Of a stretch of 64,000 nt of DNA, positions 1 to 8,678 are shown piece by piece; the first letter of the stretch is position 1, and every line of letters begins with the position of its first letter. A program made the position numbers and the translations under genes. A model generated the notes under the pieces. That model ran no database searches and was not told the origin of the DNA. It saw only the letters and a list, made by a program, of their open reading frames with translations. This stretch comes from Pseudomonadota bacterium (GTDB taxonomy: Bacteria > Pseudomonadota > Alphaproteobacteria > Rhizobiales > Tepidamorphaceae), in NCBI GenBank assembly GCA_023458595.1, contig JAEWYT010000196.1, forward strand, positions 62,001 through 126,000. The letters run 5' to 3'.

Positions 1-329
1 CGGCCGGGCTCGCGCCGCATACGAAACACACGATCACCAGCGCGGCGAAGCTGCGCAAGACGGTCGCCGAAATCCGCCAGACCGGATACGCGATCGCCGG
101 GCAAAGCTTCGAGGACGAGGTGACGGGCATCGCCATGCCGTTCTTCGACGGCGCGGGGCTCGCCGTCGGGGCGCTCGCGGTCGCCACGCCCTCCTCGCGC
201 ATGACGGCGAAGCTGCAGGACCTGATCGTCGGCGCGCTCCACCGCGCAGTGACGGCCGCGACGCGCGGGATCGGGGGCGTGGCGAACCCGGATTTCCTGG
301 CGGCCCTCGGCGACAGGCGGGCGGCATGA
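1..329 (+). CDS. IclR-family transcriptional regulator, C-terminal part (5' end outside window)
   Basis: The open frame enters from the left edge (first full codon at 3) and ends at TGA 327-329, giving about 108 residues. They match the end of the IclR effector-binding domain: a TGYAIAGQSFEDEVTGIA stretch, then MPFFDGAGLAVGALAVATPS and a closing amphipathic helix. This domain binds a small ligand and controls the N-terminal winged helix, which is not in the window. The stop overlaps the start of the HAD gene by 4 bp, so the regulator is probably translated together with the HAD hydrolase and aminotransferase and may control them. The ligand cannot be told from what is visible. Confidence 0.85.
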   Translation, partial: AGLAPHTKHTITSAAKLRKTVAEIRQTGYAIAGQSFEDEVTGIAMPFFDGAGLAVGALAVATPSSRMTAKLQDLIVGALHRAVTAATRGIGGVANPDFLAALGDRRAA

Positions 330-1003
330 GCGATCCGGCGCAGGCTCTCGTCCTCGATTTCGGCGGCGTCGTCACCAAGACGATGTTCGAGACCCATGCC
401 GAGACCGAAAAGGCGCTGGGACTGCCCTTCGGCACGCTGACCTGGCGCGGGCCGTTCGATCCGGACCATGACCCGCTGTGGCGGCGGATGCAGGCCGGCG
501 AGATCAGCGAGCGCGACTACTGGTTCTCCCGCACCCGCGAGGTCGGCGACCTCGTCGGCGAACGGTGGGAACGGATGGACCAGATGCTGCGGCGCGCCCG
601 CGGCGCCGACCTGATGCAGTCGGTCCGACCCGAGGCGCTCGAAGCGATCGGTACGGCCAAGGCGGCGGGCAAGCGGCTCGCGATCCTGTCGAACGAGCTC
701 GACCTGTTCTACGGCGCGGATTTCCGCGACAAGCTGCCGTTCCTAAAGGATTTCGAGCTGATCGTGGACGCGACCTACACGAAGATCCTGAAGCCCGACC
801 CGCGCGCCTATCGTCTAGTCACCGAAGGCCTGGACTTGCAGGCCGGAGACTGCGTCTTCGTCGACGACCAGCTCAGGAACGTCCGCGGCGCGGAAGCCGT
901 CGGCATGCGGACCGTCCATTTCGACGTGCGCGACCCGCAAGGCGGCTACGCCCGCGCGCTTTCCCTTCTCGGCATCGAAACCCGCTCGGAGGCTTCGACA
1001 TGA
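326..1003 (+). CDS. HAD-superfamily (subfamily IA) hydrolase
   Basis: A 225-residue protein with the four HAD motifs: DFGGV near residue 11 (nucleophile Asp), ILSNE in motif II, the KPDP lysine of motif III and FVDDQLRN with the acidic pair of motif IV. A helical cap of about 90 residues sits between motifs I and II, as in subfamily IA. The second Asp of the usual DxD is Gly, as in YihX-like phosphatases, so phosphatase activity is likely but the substrate is unknown. The ATG overlaps the upstream IclR stop and its own stop overlaps the aminotransferase ATG (ATGA both times), so the three genes are translationally coupled. Confidence 0.85.
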   Translation: MSDPAQALVLDFGGVVTKTMFETHAETEKALGLPFGTLTWRGPFDPDHDPLWRRMQAGEISERDYWFSRTREVGDLVGERWERMDQMLRRARGADLMQSVRPEALEAIGTAKAAGKRLAILSNELDLFYGADFRDKLPFLKDFELIVDATYTKILKPDPRAYRLVTEGLDLQAGDCVFVDDQLRNVRGAEAVGMRTVHFDVRDPQGGYARALSLLGIETRSEAST

Positions 1004-2355
1004 ACCAGCACGACTCCAATTTCCTTAAAGAAAACAACGCCCGCCACATGTGGCATCCGATGGCGCATCCCGCCGAGATGCTGGCAAATCCGCCGAAGGT
1101 GCTGACGGCGGCCGAGGGCGTGACGCTGACCGACGTCGACGGGCACAGGACGCTCGACGCGGTAGGCGGCCTTTGGAACGTCAACCTCGGCTATTCCTGC
1201 GATCCGGTGAAGAAGGCGATCGCCGAACAGCTCGACGCCCTGCCCTACTACTCCGCCTTCCGCGGCACCTCGACGGGGCCGGCGATCGAGCTCTCCTACA
1301 TGCTGTCGGAATGGTTCGCGCCGGACGGGCTCGTGCGCTCGTTCTTCACCTCCGGCGGCTCCGACAGCGTCGAGACGGCGCTGAGGCTTGCCCGCCAGTA
1401 CCACAAGATCCGCGGCGACCGGGACCGCACCAAGTTCCTGAGCCTGAAGAAGGGCTACCACGGCACCCATTTCGGCGGGGCGTCGGTCAACGGCAACGCC
1501 AATTTCCGCCGCAACTACGAGCCGCTGCTGCCGGGCTGCTTCCACATCCCCGCCCCCCACACCTACCGTAATCCGTTCAACGAGGCGGACCCGGAGAAGC
1601 TCGCGGCCCTGTGCGCGCAGGGGCTGGAGGACGAGATCGTGTTCCAGGGGCCGGACACGGTCGCCGCCTTCATCATGGAGCCGGTGCTCGGTGCAGGCGG
1701 CGTGATCGTGCCGCATGCGAGCTTCATGCCGAAGGTGCGCGAGATCTGCGACAGGCACGGCGTGCTGCTGATCGCCGACGAGGTGATCACCGCGTTCGGG
1801 CGCACCGGCGGCTGGACGGGCTGCAGGCTGTGGGGCGTGAAACCCGACCTGATGACGATCGCCAAGGCGATCACCAACGGCTACTTCCCCTTCGGCGCGG
1901 TGATGATCTCCGAAAAGGTCGCGGACGCCTTCGAGAGCAACAAGGACGCCTTCGGCAACATCGGCCACGGCTATACCTACTCCGGCCATCCGGTCGGCTG
2001 CGCGGCGGCGCTCGCCTGCGTGCCCGAGATCGACAGGGCCGACGTCGCCGGAAACGCGGCGAAACGCGGCGACGAGCTGCTTGCGGCGGCGCAGGCACTG
2101 AAGGACAAGCACGAGATCGTCGGCGACGTGCGCGGCAAGGGCCTGATGGTGGCGCTGGAACTGGTGTCGGACCGGGCGAAGAAGACGCCTATCGACAAGG
2201 CGACGATCGGCAAGGTGTTCGAGACGGCCTATGCGGAGGGCGTGATGATCCGCGTCTCCGGTCCGAACATCATCCTGTCGCCGCCGCTGGTGATCACCCC
2301 GGACGACGTCAGGAAGATCGCCGCGGCGATCGACGCGGGGCTGTCGGCGGCCTGA
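1000..2355 (+). CDS. class III (omega-amino acid type) PLP-dependent aminotransferase
   Basis: A 451-residue fold-type I PLP enzyme. Visible family marks are the ARHMWHPM N-terminus, SGGSDSVETALRLARQYH (phosphate-binding cup), IMEPVLGAGG, LIADEVITAFGRTG (Asp contacting the PLP ring nitrogen) and TIAKAITNGYFPFGAV with the Schiff-base lysine at about residue 289. Length and motifs are typical of omega-amino acid:pyruvate transaminases, which move an amino group from a terminal amine to pyruvate. The family also holds ethanolamine-phosphate phospho-lyases, worth considering because kinases of the choline/ethanolamine type are encoded nearby. Start ATG at 1000 lies inside the HAD stop. Family is certain, substrate is not. 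Confidence 0.88.
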   Translation: MNQHDSNFLKENNARHMWHPMAHPAEMLANPPKVLTAAEGVTLTDVDGHRTLDAVGGLWNVNLGYSCDPVKKAIAEQLDALPYYSAFRGTSTGPAIELSYMLSEWFAPDGLVRSFFTSGGSDSVETALRLARQYHKIRGDRDRTKFLSLKKGYHGTHFGGASVNGNANFRRNYEPLLPGCFHIPAPHTYRNPFNEADPEKLAALCAQGLEDEIVFQGPDTVAAFIMEPVLGAGGVIVPHASFMPKVREICDRHGVLLIADEVITAFGRTGGWTGCRLWGVKPDLMTIAKAITNGYFPFGAVMISEKVADAFESNKDAFGNIGHGYTYSGHPVGCAAALACVPEIDRADVAGNAAKRGDELLAAAQALKDKHEIVGDVRGKGLMVALELVSDRAKKTPIDKATIGKVFETAYAEGVMIRVSGPNIILSPPLVITPDDVRKIAAAIDAGLSAA

Positions 2356-2508
2356 CATCCGGGTCCACGAATCGCCGCATTCCTAAAATGCGTCCTATTT
2401 CCTTAGGGAGAGGTTTGCCCTTTCGAGGCCAAATTCGGACACGACCATAATTAACGGGCGTGAACGAATCGGCGTTCCCGCGCGACATCCAGAGACGTGG
2501 GGCGTCCG

Positions 2509-3867
2509 ATGGCATTTCCTTACGACCACGCGTACAACGCGCGGATCGCTTTTCAACGGTTCGGCCTCGGCGCGAAGAAAAGCTCGTTCGCGCGCGTCGC
2601 GGCCAATCCCCTCGCGGCCCTGATCCGCGAGGTCAACACGCCGGGCATCGCGAAGCTCAACAGCAGGAAGCTGCCTTCCTACAAGAAGGCGGCGGCGCTT
2701 TCGGCGACGAGTTTCGATCTCGCCGAGCGGACGCGGTCGCGCGAGCTCGCCGCCCGCGTCGGGAAGCACACCAAGGTCGACATCGGATTCGTCGAGCGGC
2801 TGGTCATCTTCTGGAGCAACCACTTCTCGATGTCGGTCAACAAGTCCAGCGCGGTGCGCGGGACCATCGGCCAGCTCGAGCGCTCGGTGATCCGCAAGCA
2901 CGTGCTCGGCCGGTTCTCCGACATGCTGCTCGGGGTGATCCAGCACCCGGCGATGATCTCGTTCCTCGACAACGCCGACTCCGTCGGACCGAACTCCAGG
3001 TACGGCCGCGATCGTGGCGCGGGCTTCAACGAGAACCTCGCCCGGGAGGTCATGGAGCTGCACACGCTGGGCAGCGGCGGGGGCTACACGGAGGAGGACG
3101 TCACCGCCTTCGCCAAGATCCTCACCGGCTGGTCCTACGTCCGCGAATGGGAGGCCGACAACCGCTACAACGGCGGCAACAACCGCAACAGGGGGCGGTT
3201 CATCTACCGCAAGACCTGGCACGAGCCCGGTCCGATCACGCTTCGCGGAAAGACCTATCCGGCCGTCGGAATGAAGCAGGCCAAGATGGCGCTGCTCGAC
3301 CTCGCCAACAGCCCCGCCACGGCCGAGCACATCGCCTTCAAGCTGGTTCGCCACTTCATCACCGACGAACCGACGCCGGCGATGGTCGACCCGATCAAGA
3401 ACGTCTTCATCGCGACCGGCGGCAACCTGAGGCAGGTGGCGCTCGCGCTCCTGAACCTGCCCGAGGCGTTCTCGGAGCCGCTGACGAAGATCAGGACCCC
3501 CTACGAGCTCGCGATCGCGCATCTGCGCGCGCTGAACCTCAGATACCGGGACGACGACTACTGGTGGGTGTTCGCGGGGCCGATGTACGCGATGAACAAC
3601 ATGGTCTGGGAGTGCCCCACGCCGGAGGGATACGCCGACGAGTCCCTGCGATGGCTCGACCCCGACGGCATGACGCTGCGCCTCGACACGGCGCAGGCGA
3701 TCGGCTGGTCCTACGGACGGCGCTACCGCGGCAACGTCGCCAAGCTCGCCAACGCGCTCTACGACAGCGCGCTCAGCCCGGAGACGCGGCAGCGCGTGGC
3801 GCAGGCCGGCAGCAAGTACAGCGCGATCACGATGCTGATCTGCAGCCCCGAATTCCAGCGGAGGTGA
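2509..3867 (+). CDS. DUF1800 domain-containing protein
   Basis: 452 residues matching the DUF1800 family throughout: HFSMSVNKSSAVRG, FNENLAREVMELHTLG, GYTEEDVTAFAKILTGW and, late in the protein, QAIGWSYGRR. The biochemical role of the family is unknown. It is nearly always paired with a DUF1501 gene, as here (5-bp gap). I see no N-terminal signal peptide, so export, if any, would depend on the Tat-carrying partner. I start at ATG 2509 (MAFPYDHAYN); a GTG at 2497 would add four residues. The 153 bp upstream is AT-richer than the surroundings, with a possible -10 (CATAAT at 2446-2451). Confidence 0.82.
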   Translation: MAFPYDHAYNARIAFQRFGLGAKKSSFARVAANPLAALIREVNTPGIAKLNSRKLPSYKKAAALSATSFDLAERTRSRELAARVGKHTKVDIGFVERLVIFWSNHFSMSVNKSSAVRGTIGQLERSVIRKHVLGRFSDMLLGVIQHPAMISFLDNADSVGPNSRYGRDRGAGFNENLAREVMELHTLGSGGGYTEEDVTAFAKILTGWSYVREWEADNRYNGGNNRNRGRFIYRKTWHEPGPITLRGKTYPAVGMKQAKMALLDLANSPATAEHIAFKLVRHFITDEPTPAMVDPIKNVFIATGGNLRQVALALLNLPEAFSEPLTKIRTPYELAIAHLRALNLRYRDDDYWWVFAGPMYAMNNMVWECPTPEGYADESLRWLDPDGMTLRLDTAQAIGWSYGRRYRGNVAKLANALYDSALSPETRQRVAQAGSKYSAITMLICSPEFQRR

Positions 3868-3872
3868 GAACG

Positions 3873-5270
3873 ATGGAGTCCGATCCCGTGACGGATTGCG
3901 CCGACGACAGGATCGTTCGCGCCGCCGCTGCCGCAGGATGCGAGGAATCGCGGCTGCTGCTGTCGCGGCGCGCCGTGCTCGGGGTCTCCGCCAGCCTGTT
4001 CTCCTGGGCCTACGCGCCGCGCTGGGCGTCGGCGGGCTCGGCCACGGATCCGCGCTTCCTCGTGGTGGTCCTGCGCGGCGGCATGGACGGCCTGTCGGTC
4101 GTGGTTCCGCACGGCGACCAGAACTACGCGTCGCTGCGCGGCGATATCGCCATTCCCCGCAACAGGACCTTCAAGCTGAACAACTTCTTCGGCCTGCATC
4201 CGGCGATGAAGCGGTTCGGCAGGACCTTCCGGAGGGGCGATGCGGCGGTCGTCCATGCGACATGCGTGCCGCTGCGCAACCGGTCGCATTTCGACGCCCA
4301 GGACAACCTCGAGAACGGCTATCCCGGCGAGATCGTCACGAACTCGACCGGCTGGCTGAACCGTCTGCTGCAGGCGCTGCCGACCGGCGATCCGATCCTG
4401 ACGCACGGCGCGATCCAGATCGGCGCGGCGCCGCTGATCCTGCGCGGCTCCGCGCCCGTGCTCGGCTGGACGCCGGAAACCTACGATCACCTGGAGGACC
4501 CGCTCCTCTACCTGGTGCGGTCGCTCTACCAGACGAACGACCCGCAGATGTCGAGCTACCTGGAGGCCGGCCTGAGGGCCGACCGCATGGCCGAAGGGAT
4601 CGGAAGGAAGGACAAGAACATCAGCGACCTGAGAAAGGCGTTCCGCGGCGCGGCGCGGCTCCTGAAGGCGCCCGCCGGCCCGCGCATCGCGGCGCTTTCG
4701 GTCGACGGCTGGGACACCCATTCCGATCAGGGCAGCACCACCGGCGACCTCGCGAACCTGCTCGGCGAACTCGACCTGGCGATCGAGGATTTCCGGAGGG
4801 CCGCCGGGTCGAGCTGGTCGCAGACGATCATGGTGCTGGCCACGGAATTCGGCCGCACGGCGCACGTCAACGGCGATCACGGCACCGATCACGGCGTCGG
4901 CACCGTCGCCCTGCTGGCCGGCGGCGCGGTGCGCGGCGGCAAGGTCTACGGCAACTGGCCGGGCCTGGCGCCGGGACAGCTGCTCGACGGCAGCGACCTT
5001 CGTGCGACGACCGACCTGCGCTCGATCTTCAAGGGCGTGCTGAGCGACCATCTCGGCGTGCCCGACAGCATCCTCAACAACTCCGTCTTCCCGACGAGCG
5101 GCTCGGCCGCGCCGATGACCGGCCTGGTCAAGGGCGGCAGCGCGGACGTCGTGCCCGGCGTAGCATCTGCCGCCGAAGCAGAGGACGAGGAGTCCGTATC
5201 GCTCGCCGCGTTCGGCGCCGAGCCGCCGATCGCGCGCTACCGGCGGAAGTTCGCGGCGTCGGGCGCCTGA
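3873..5270 (+). CDS. DUF1501 domain-containing protein, Tat-exported
   Basis: 465 residues. A twin-arginine signal is visible at residues 27-52 (SRRAVLGVSASLFSWAYAP, ending near WASA), implying export of a folded protein to the periplasm. The rest is DUF1501, related to the sulfatase/alkaline phosphatase fold: FLVVVLRGGMDGLS, RNRSHFDAQDNLENGY, DGWDTHSDQG and ATEFGRTAHVNG followed by GTDHG carry likely metal-binding Asp/His residues. It follows the DUF1800 gene by 5 bp and both probably act as one unit. The reaction is unknown for the family. A short acidic linker (EAEDEE) near the C-terminus is unusual but unexplained. Confidence 0.85.
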   Translation: MESDPVTDCADDRIVRAAAAAGCEESRLLLSRRAVLGVSASLFSWAYAPRWASAGSATDPRFLVVVLRGGMDGLSVVVPHGDQNYASLRGDIAIPRNRTFKLNNFFGLHPAMKRFGRTFRRGDAAVVHATCVPLRNRSHFDAQDNLENGYPGEIVTNSTGWLNRLLQALPTGDPILTHGAIQIGAAPLILRGSAPVLGWTPETYDHLEDPLLYLVRSLYQTNDPQMSSYLEAGLRADRMAEGIGRKDKNISDLRKAFRGAARLLKAPAGPRIAALSVDGWDTHSDQGSTTGDLANLLGELDLAIEDFRRAAGSSWSQTIMVLATEFGRTAHVNGDHGTDHGVGTVALLAGGAVRGGKVYGNWPGLAPGQLLDGSDLRATTDLRSIFKGVLSDHLGVPDSILNNSVFPTSGSAAPMTGLVKGGSADVVPGVASAAEAEDEESVSLAAFGAEPPIARYRRKFAASGA

Positions 5271-5278
5271 CCGGAAAA

Positions 5279-5316
5279 GGCGCCGCTCTCACCCCGGAAA
5301 CCGAGGTGCCGGCGCC
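5279..5316. terminator. GC-rich hairpin between convergent genes
   Basis: GGCGCCG at 5279-5285 pairs with CGGCGCC at 5310-5316, and inside it CACC pairs with GGTG. The hairpin lies in the 51-bp gap between the ends of the DUF1501 gene and the convergent phosphotransferase gene, a natural place for a bidirectional terminator. There is no T-run, so it is not a classical intrinsic terminator. Confidence 0.35.
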
Positions 5317-5321
5317 GACCG

Positions 5322-6245
5322 TCAGCCGTTGCGGACGGTTTCGACGTGGATTGCGAAATCCGGGGTCGCCATCAGCGTCTTGCAGCGCTCGAAACGGTTG
5401 ATCGAATAGGCCCAGAAGTCGTCGGCGGGATTCTTGTTGGCGAACTGGATCAGGCCCCAGAGCGTCCAGAGCAGGTCGCACATCGCCTTGTAGATGACCA
5501 TGCGGCCCCGATCGACCGGGCGCGCCGGACCGCCGAAATAGGCCTCGATCAGGCGCCGGTCCATATCCTCGTCGAACCCGCCCTCCACCGACAGATCGCC
5601 GAGGTCCCACATCGGATCGTTCATGCCGGAGTATTCCCAGTCGACGATCCACATGGTCTCGCCGGTATCGAGGAAGTTCTCGCAGAGCGGATCGCAATGG
5701 CAGGGCTTGAGCGGCAGCGGATGGGCGGAAAGCGCCGCACGGACCGTCTCCGCTTCGGCGACGACGTCGCCGTAGCCCTCCGGCACATCGGTCCCGAGCG
5801 TCTTCAGGTGGCCGAGATAGCCGTCGATCATCGAGAAAAGCTCGAAGCGGAAATCGAAGGCACCGGCCCGATCGTGCAGATTGCGGAACGCGCGGCCGGC
5901 ACGTTCGACGGCGCCGGCTCTTGCGGCGAAGAGTTCCGCCGACATGGTGACGGCATCGCCGAGGAACCTCGTGACCATCACGCCGTCGTCGCCGAAATGG
6001 ACGACCTCGGGCGAGACGCCCGCCCCGGCGGCGGCTTTCGCGTTCACCGCCTCGACCTTGCGGTCGATATAGGCCGAGGTGCCCTCGCCGGGTAGCCGCA
6101 GGCAGTAGCTCGCGCCGTCCAGGTCGACACGGAACACCTGGTTGGTGAGCCCGCCGAGCCGCGTCAGCGCAGCGCCGGCTACGTCCTTTCCGGTGAATGC
6201 GGGAATGCCGGCAAGCGCCTTGCGGGCGTTCTCGGTGTCGGACAT
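5322..6245 (-). CDS. choline/ethanolamine-kinase-like phosphotransferase (copy 2)
   Basis: 307 residues of the aminoglycoside phosphotransferase/choline kinase fold. Visible parts are GGLTNQVFRVDLDG (nucleotide loop and first strand), the catalytic HCDPLCENF (HxDxxxxN pattern) near residue 185 and the metal-binding IVDWEYSGMNDPMWDLGDL. The family phosphorylates hydroxyl groups of small amines with ATP. It is the last gene of the minus-strand amine operon, 17 bp after the second FAD/GcvT gene. A diverged paralogue (11354-12229) precedes the first FAD/GcvT gene, so kinase and oxidoreductase genes come in matched pairs. The substrate is inferred to be a hydroxyl-bearing methylated amine, not shown. 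Confidence 0.8.
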   Translation of the reverse strand: MSDTENARKALAGIPAFTGKDVAGAALTRLGGLTNQVFRVDLDGASYCLRLPGEGTSAYIDRKVEAVNAKAAAGAGVSPEVVHFGDDGVMVTRFLGDAVTMSAELFAARAGAVERAGRAFRNLHDRAGAFDFRFELFSMIDGYLGHLKTLGTDVPEGYGDVVAEAETVRAALSAHPLPLKPCHCDPLCENFLDTGETMWIVDWEYSGMNDPMWDLGDLSVEGGFDEDMDRRLIEAYFGGPARPVDRGRMVIYKAMCDLLWTLWGLIQFANKNPADDFWAYSINRFERCKTLMATPDFAIHVETVRNG

Positions 6246-6262
6246 GGCTCCCCCTCTCGTGA

Positions 6263-8677
6263 CTAGCTCTTCAACCGCTCCGACTTCGGATCGTACATCG
6301 ACCGCGGCGCGCGGACGGCGGGATAGGACCTGCCGTAGGCTTCGACGACGAAATCGGTCGCCTCGGCGAGCCCGGCGGGAACGTAGACGAAGGCGACGGT
6401 CCTGCCGACCGTGTAGCCGTAGCCGGCGCTCGTCGTCGTGCCGACGACCTCATCCCCGCACAGCACCGCTTCGCCGCCGATCAGCGGGGCGAAGCCGTCG
6501 ACGGCGATCGTCGTCAGCCGCCGCGACGGGCCGTCCGCCCTGATCCGCGCGAGCGCCTCGCGGCCGATGAAGTCGCCCTTGTCCAGCGCGACGCAGAAGC
6601 CGAGGCCCGCTTCGTAGGGGTTGGTATCCGGCGTCACCTCCGAGGACCAGTAGACGTAGCCCTTCTCGAGCCTGAGCGACTCGATCGCCCGGTAGCCGAC
6701 ATCGGCGATGCCGTGCGCCTCGCCTGCGTTGCGCAGCGTCTCGTACACGTGTGGGGCCTGCTCGGCGGGGACGTGCAGCTCCCAGCCGAGCTCGCCGACA
6801 TAGCCGACGCGGGCGGCTCGGGCGCGAGCAAGGCCGATCTCGATGTCGCGCACGGCGAGATAGGGGAAGGCCTCGTTCGACACGTCGTCGTCGGTCGTCG
6901 CCCGAAGCACGTCGCGGGCCTTCGGGCCGACGAGGTTGATCACGGCATAGGCCGAGGTCACGTCGCGAAGCTGCACCGAACCGTCCCGCGGCAGATGGCG
7001 GGCGATCCAGCCGGAATCGCGAACGCCGAACTGGCTGCCGGTGACGACATAGAAGCGCTCGGCGTCGAGGCGCATGATCGTCAGGTCGGCCTCGATGCCG
7101 CCCTTGTCGTTGCAGAGCTGCGTGTAGACGCAGGTGCCGTCCGGCCGGTCGAGATCGCCCGCGGCGATGCGCTGAAGCGCTTCGAAGGCGCCGGGGCCCG
7201 TCACCTCGAACTTCGAGAACGAGGTCTGGTCGATCAGGGCGACGCCCTCGCGCACTTTCCTGTGCTCGCGGCCGACCGCCTCGAACCAGCCGGGCTTGTG
7301 CTCGAAGCTCGGGGTCTCGGAAGCGTCGACGGCTCCGGTATCGAACCACAGCGGCCGCTCCCAGCCGGCCTTGGAGCCGTGGACGGCCTTGTTGGCCTTC
7401 AGCAGATGGTGGATCGGGCTCAGACGCCCGCCGCGGGCGGAATGCAGCTCGGCGCCCGGCCAGTGAATCGAATAGTAGTCGCCGTAGGCCTCGCTCGAGC
7501 GCTCGGCGAGATAGCGGCGGTTGGCCTGATGCGAGGAGAACCGGCGCACGTCGAAGGGCCAGAGATCCATGCCCGGATCGCCGTGAAGGATCCAGTTCGC
7601 CATCGCCTCGCCCGCGCCGCCGGAGGCAGCGATGCCGGCGGTGAAGCCGCAGGCGACGTAGAAGTTGTCGAGCCCGGGCGCGAGGCCCATCACCGGCTCG
7701 CCGTCGGCGGAGACCGGGATCGGCCCGTTGATGACGGTCTGGATGCCGACCTCGTTCAGGATCGGCAGGCGCTCGGCGGCGGGCAGCATAAACCTTTCGA
7801 GCCGGTCGAGATTCTCGGGGAACAGCTCGCGGCCGAAGTCGAACGGCACGCCCTCGCGCCAGCAGGCCGGGGCGCCCTGTTCCCAGCCGCCTATGGCGAA
7901 GGCCTTAACATCGGGCTTCAGGTAGAAGATGCGGTCGGGATCGCGGAAGGTCGGCGTCTCCGCGGTGACGTCGATCTTCTTCTCGGTGACCACGTACTGG
8001 TGCTCCACCGCTCCGGCGGCGAGCTTGACGCCCGCCATCTCGCCGACGCGCTTCGCCCAGATGCCGGCGGCGTTGACGACGATCTCGCAGGAGATCGTGC
8101 CGTGATCGGTGACGACGCCCGTGATCCGCCTGCCGTCCTTGGCGAAGCCGGTGACGAGCACGCCTTCGCGGATCGTCACGCCGCCGGCCCGCGCCACCTT
8201 CGCGTAGGCCTGCGTCAGCGCGTAAGGGTCGATGTAGCCGTCGCTCGGTATCCAGGCGGCGCCGACGACGCCGTCGGTCGTCATCCACGGAAAGCGCCGC
8301 TTCGCCTCGTCGGGCGATATCTCGTGGGCCTCGAAGCCGAAGCCCTTGGCCTGGGTCAGCGAGCGGCGGATTTCCGCCAGCCGCTCCTCGCTCGCCGCGA
8401 TCCTGAGCGATCCGGCCTTCTTCCAGTCGATGACCTGGCCCGACTCCGCTTCGATCCGGTCGTAGACGGCGACGGAGTTCTGCATCAGCCGCGTCAGGTT
8501 CTTCTTTGAGCGGAGTTGGCCGACGAGACCGGCGGCGTGCCAGGTCGAGCCGTGGGTGAGCTGGGCCTTCTCCAGAAGCACCACGTCGCGCTCGCCGGAG
8601 CGGGCGAGATGGTAGGCGATGGCGCAGCCGACCGCGCCGCCGCCGATGATGACGATCCGGGCCTGGGTGTCGCTCAT
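6263..8677 (-). CDS. FAD-dependent oxidoreductase/GcvT fusion, dimethylglycine/sarcosine dehydrogenase-like (copy 2)
   Basis: 804 residues. The N-terminal half is a DAO-type FAD domain: IVIIGGGAVGCAIAYHLA at about residues 8-25 and GSTWHAAGLVGQLRS at about 43-57, whose His corresponds to the one covalently flavinylated in dimethylglycine oxidase. A linker domain follows, then GcvT and GcvT-C domains (about 430-800) that bind tetrahydrofolate. Family members oxidatively demethylate N-methyl amino acids and pass the methyl carbon to folate as methylene-THF. It starts 1 bp after the stop of its paralogue. The C1 product would feed the formate dehydrogenases encoded further right. The exact amine is unknown. 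Confidence 0.85.
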   Translation of the reverse strand: MSDTQARIVIIGGGAVGCAIAYHLARSGERDVVLLEKAQLTHGSTWHAAGLVGQLRSKKNLTRLMQNSVAVYDRIEAESGQVIDWKKAGSLRIAASEERLAEIRRSLTQAKGFGFEAHEISPDEAKRRFPWMTTDGVVGAAWIPSDGYIDPYALTQAYAKVARAGGVTIREGVLVTGFAKDGRRITGVVTDHGTISCEIVVNAAGIWAKRVGEMAGVKLAAGAVEHQYVVTEKKIDVTAETPTFRDPDRIFYLKPDVKAFAIGGWEQGAPACWREGVPFDFGRELFPENLDRLERFMLPAAERLPILNEVGIQTVINGPIPVSADGEPVMGLAPGLDNFYVACGFTAGIAASGGAGEAMANWILHGDPGMDLWPFDVRRFSSHQANRRYLAERSSEAYGDYYSIHWPGAELHSARGGRLSPIHHLLKANKAVHGSKAGWERPLWFDTGAVDASETPSFEHKPGWFEAVGREHRKVREGVALIDQTSFSKFEVTGPGAFEALQRIAAGDLDRPDGTCVYTQLCNDKGGIEADLTIMRLDAERFYVVTGSQFGVRDSGWIARHLPRDGSVQLRDVTSAYAVINLVGPKARDVLRATTDDDVSNEAFPYLAVRDIEIGLARARAARVGYVGELGWELHVPAEQAPHVYETLRNAGEAHGIADVGYRAIESLRLEKGYVYWSSEVTPDTNPYEAGLGFCVALDKGDFIGREALARIRADGPSRRLTTIAVDGFAPLIGGEAVLCGDEVVGTTTSAGYGYTVGRTVAFVYVPAGLAEATDFVVEAYGRSYPAVRAPRSMYDPKSERLKS

Positions 8678-8678
8678 G

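Noticed and set aside
946..2358. Long open frame (about 470 codons) on the minus strand opposite the aminotransferase
   Set aside because: It mirrors the codon pattern of the GC-rich plus-strand gene, is dominated by Arg, Asp, Val and Gly, and shows no family motif.
6713..8509. Long plus-strand open frame opposite the second FAD/GcvT gene
   Set aside because: Composition is that of an antisense shadow (RAD, VGL, HRL runs); the minus-strand frame carries clear FAD and GcvT motifs.
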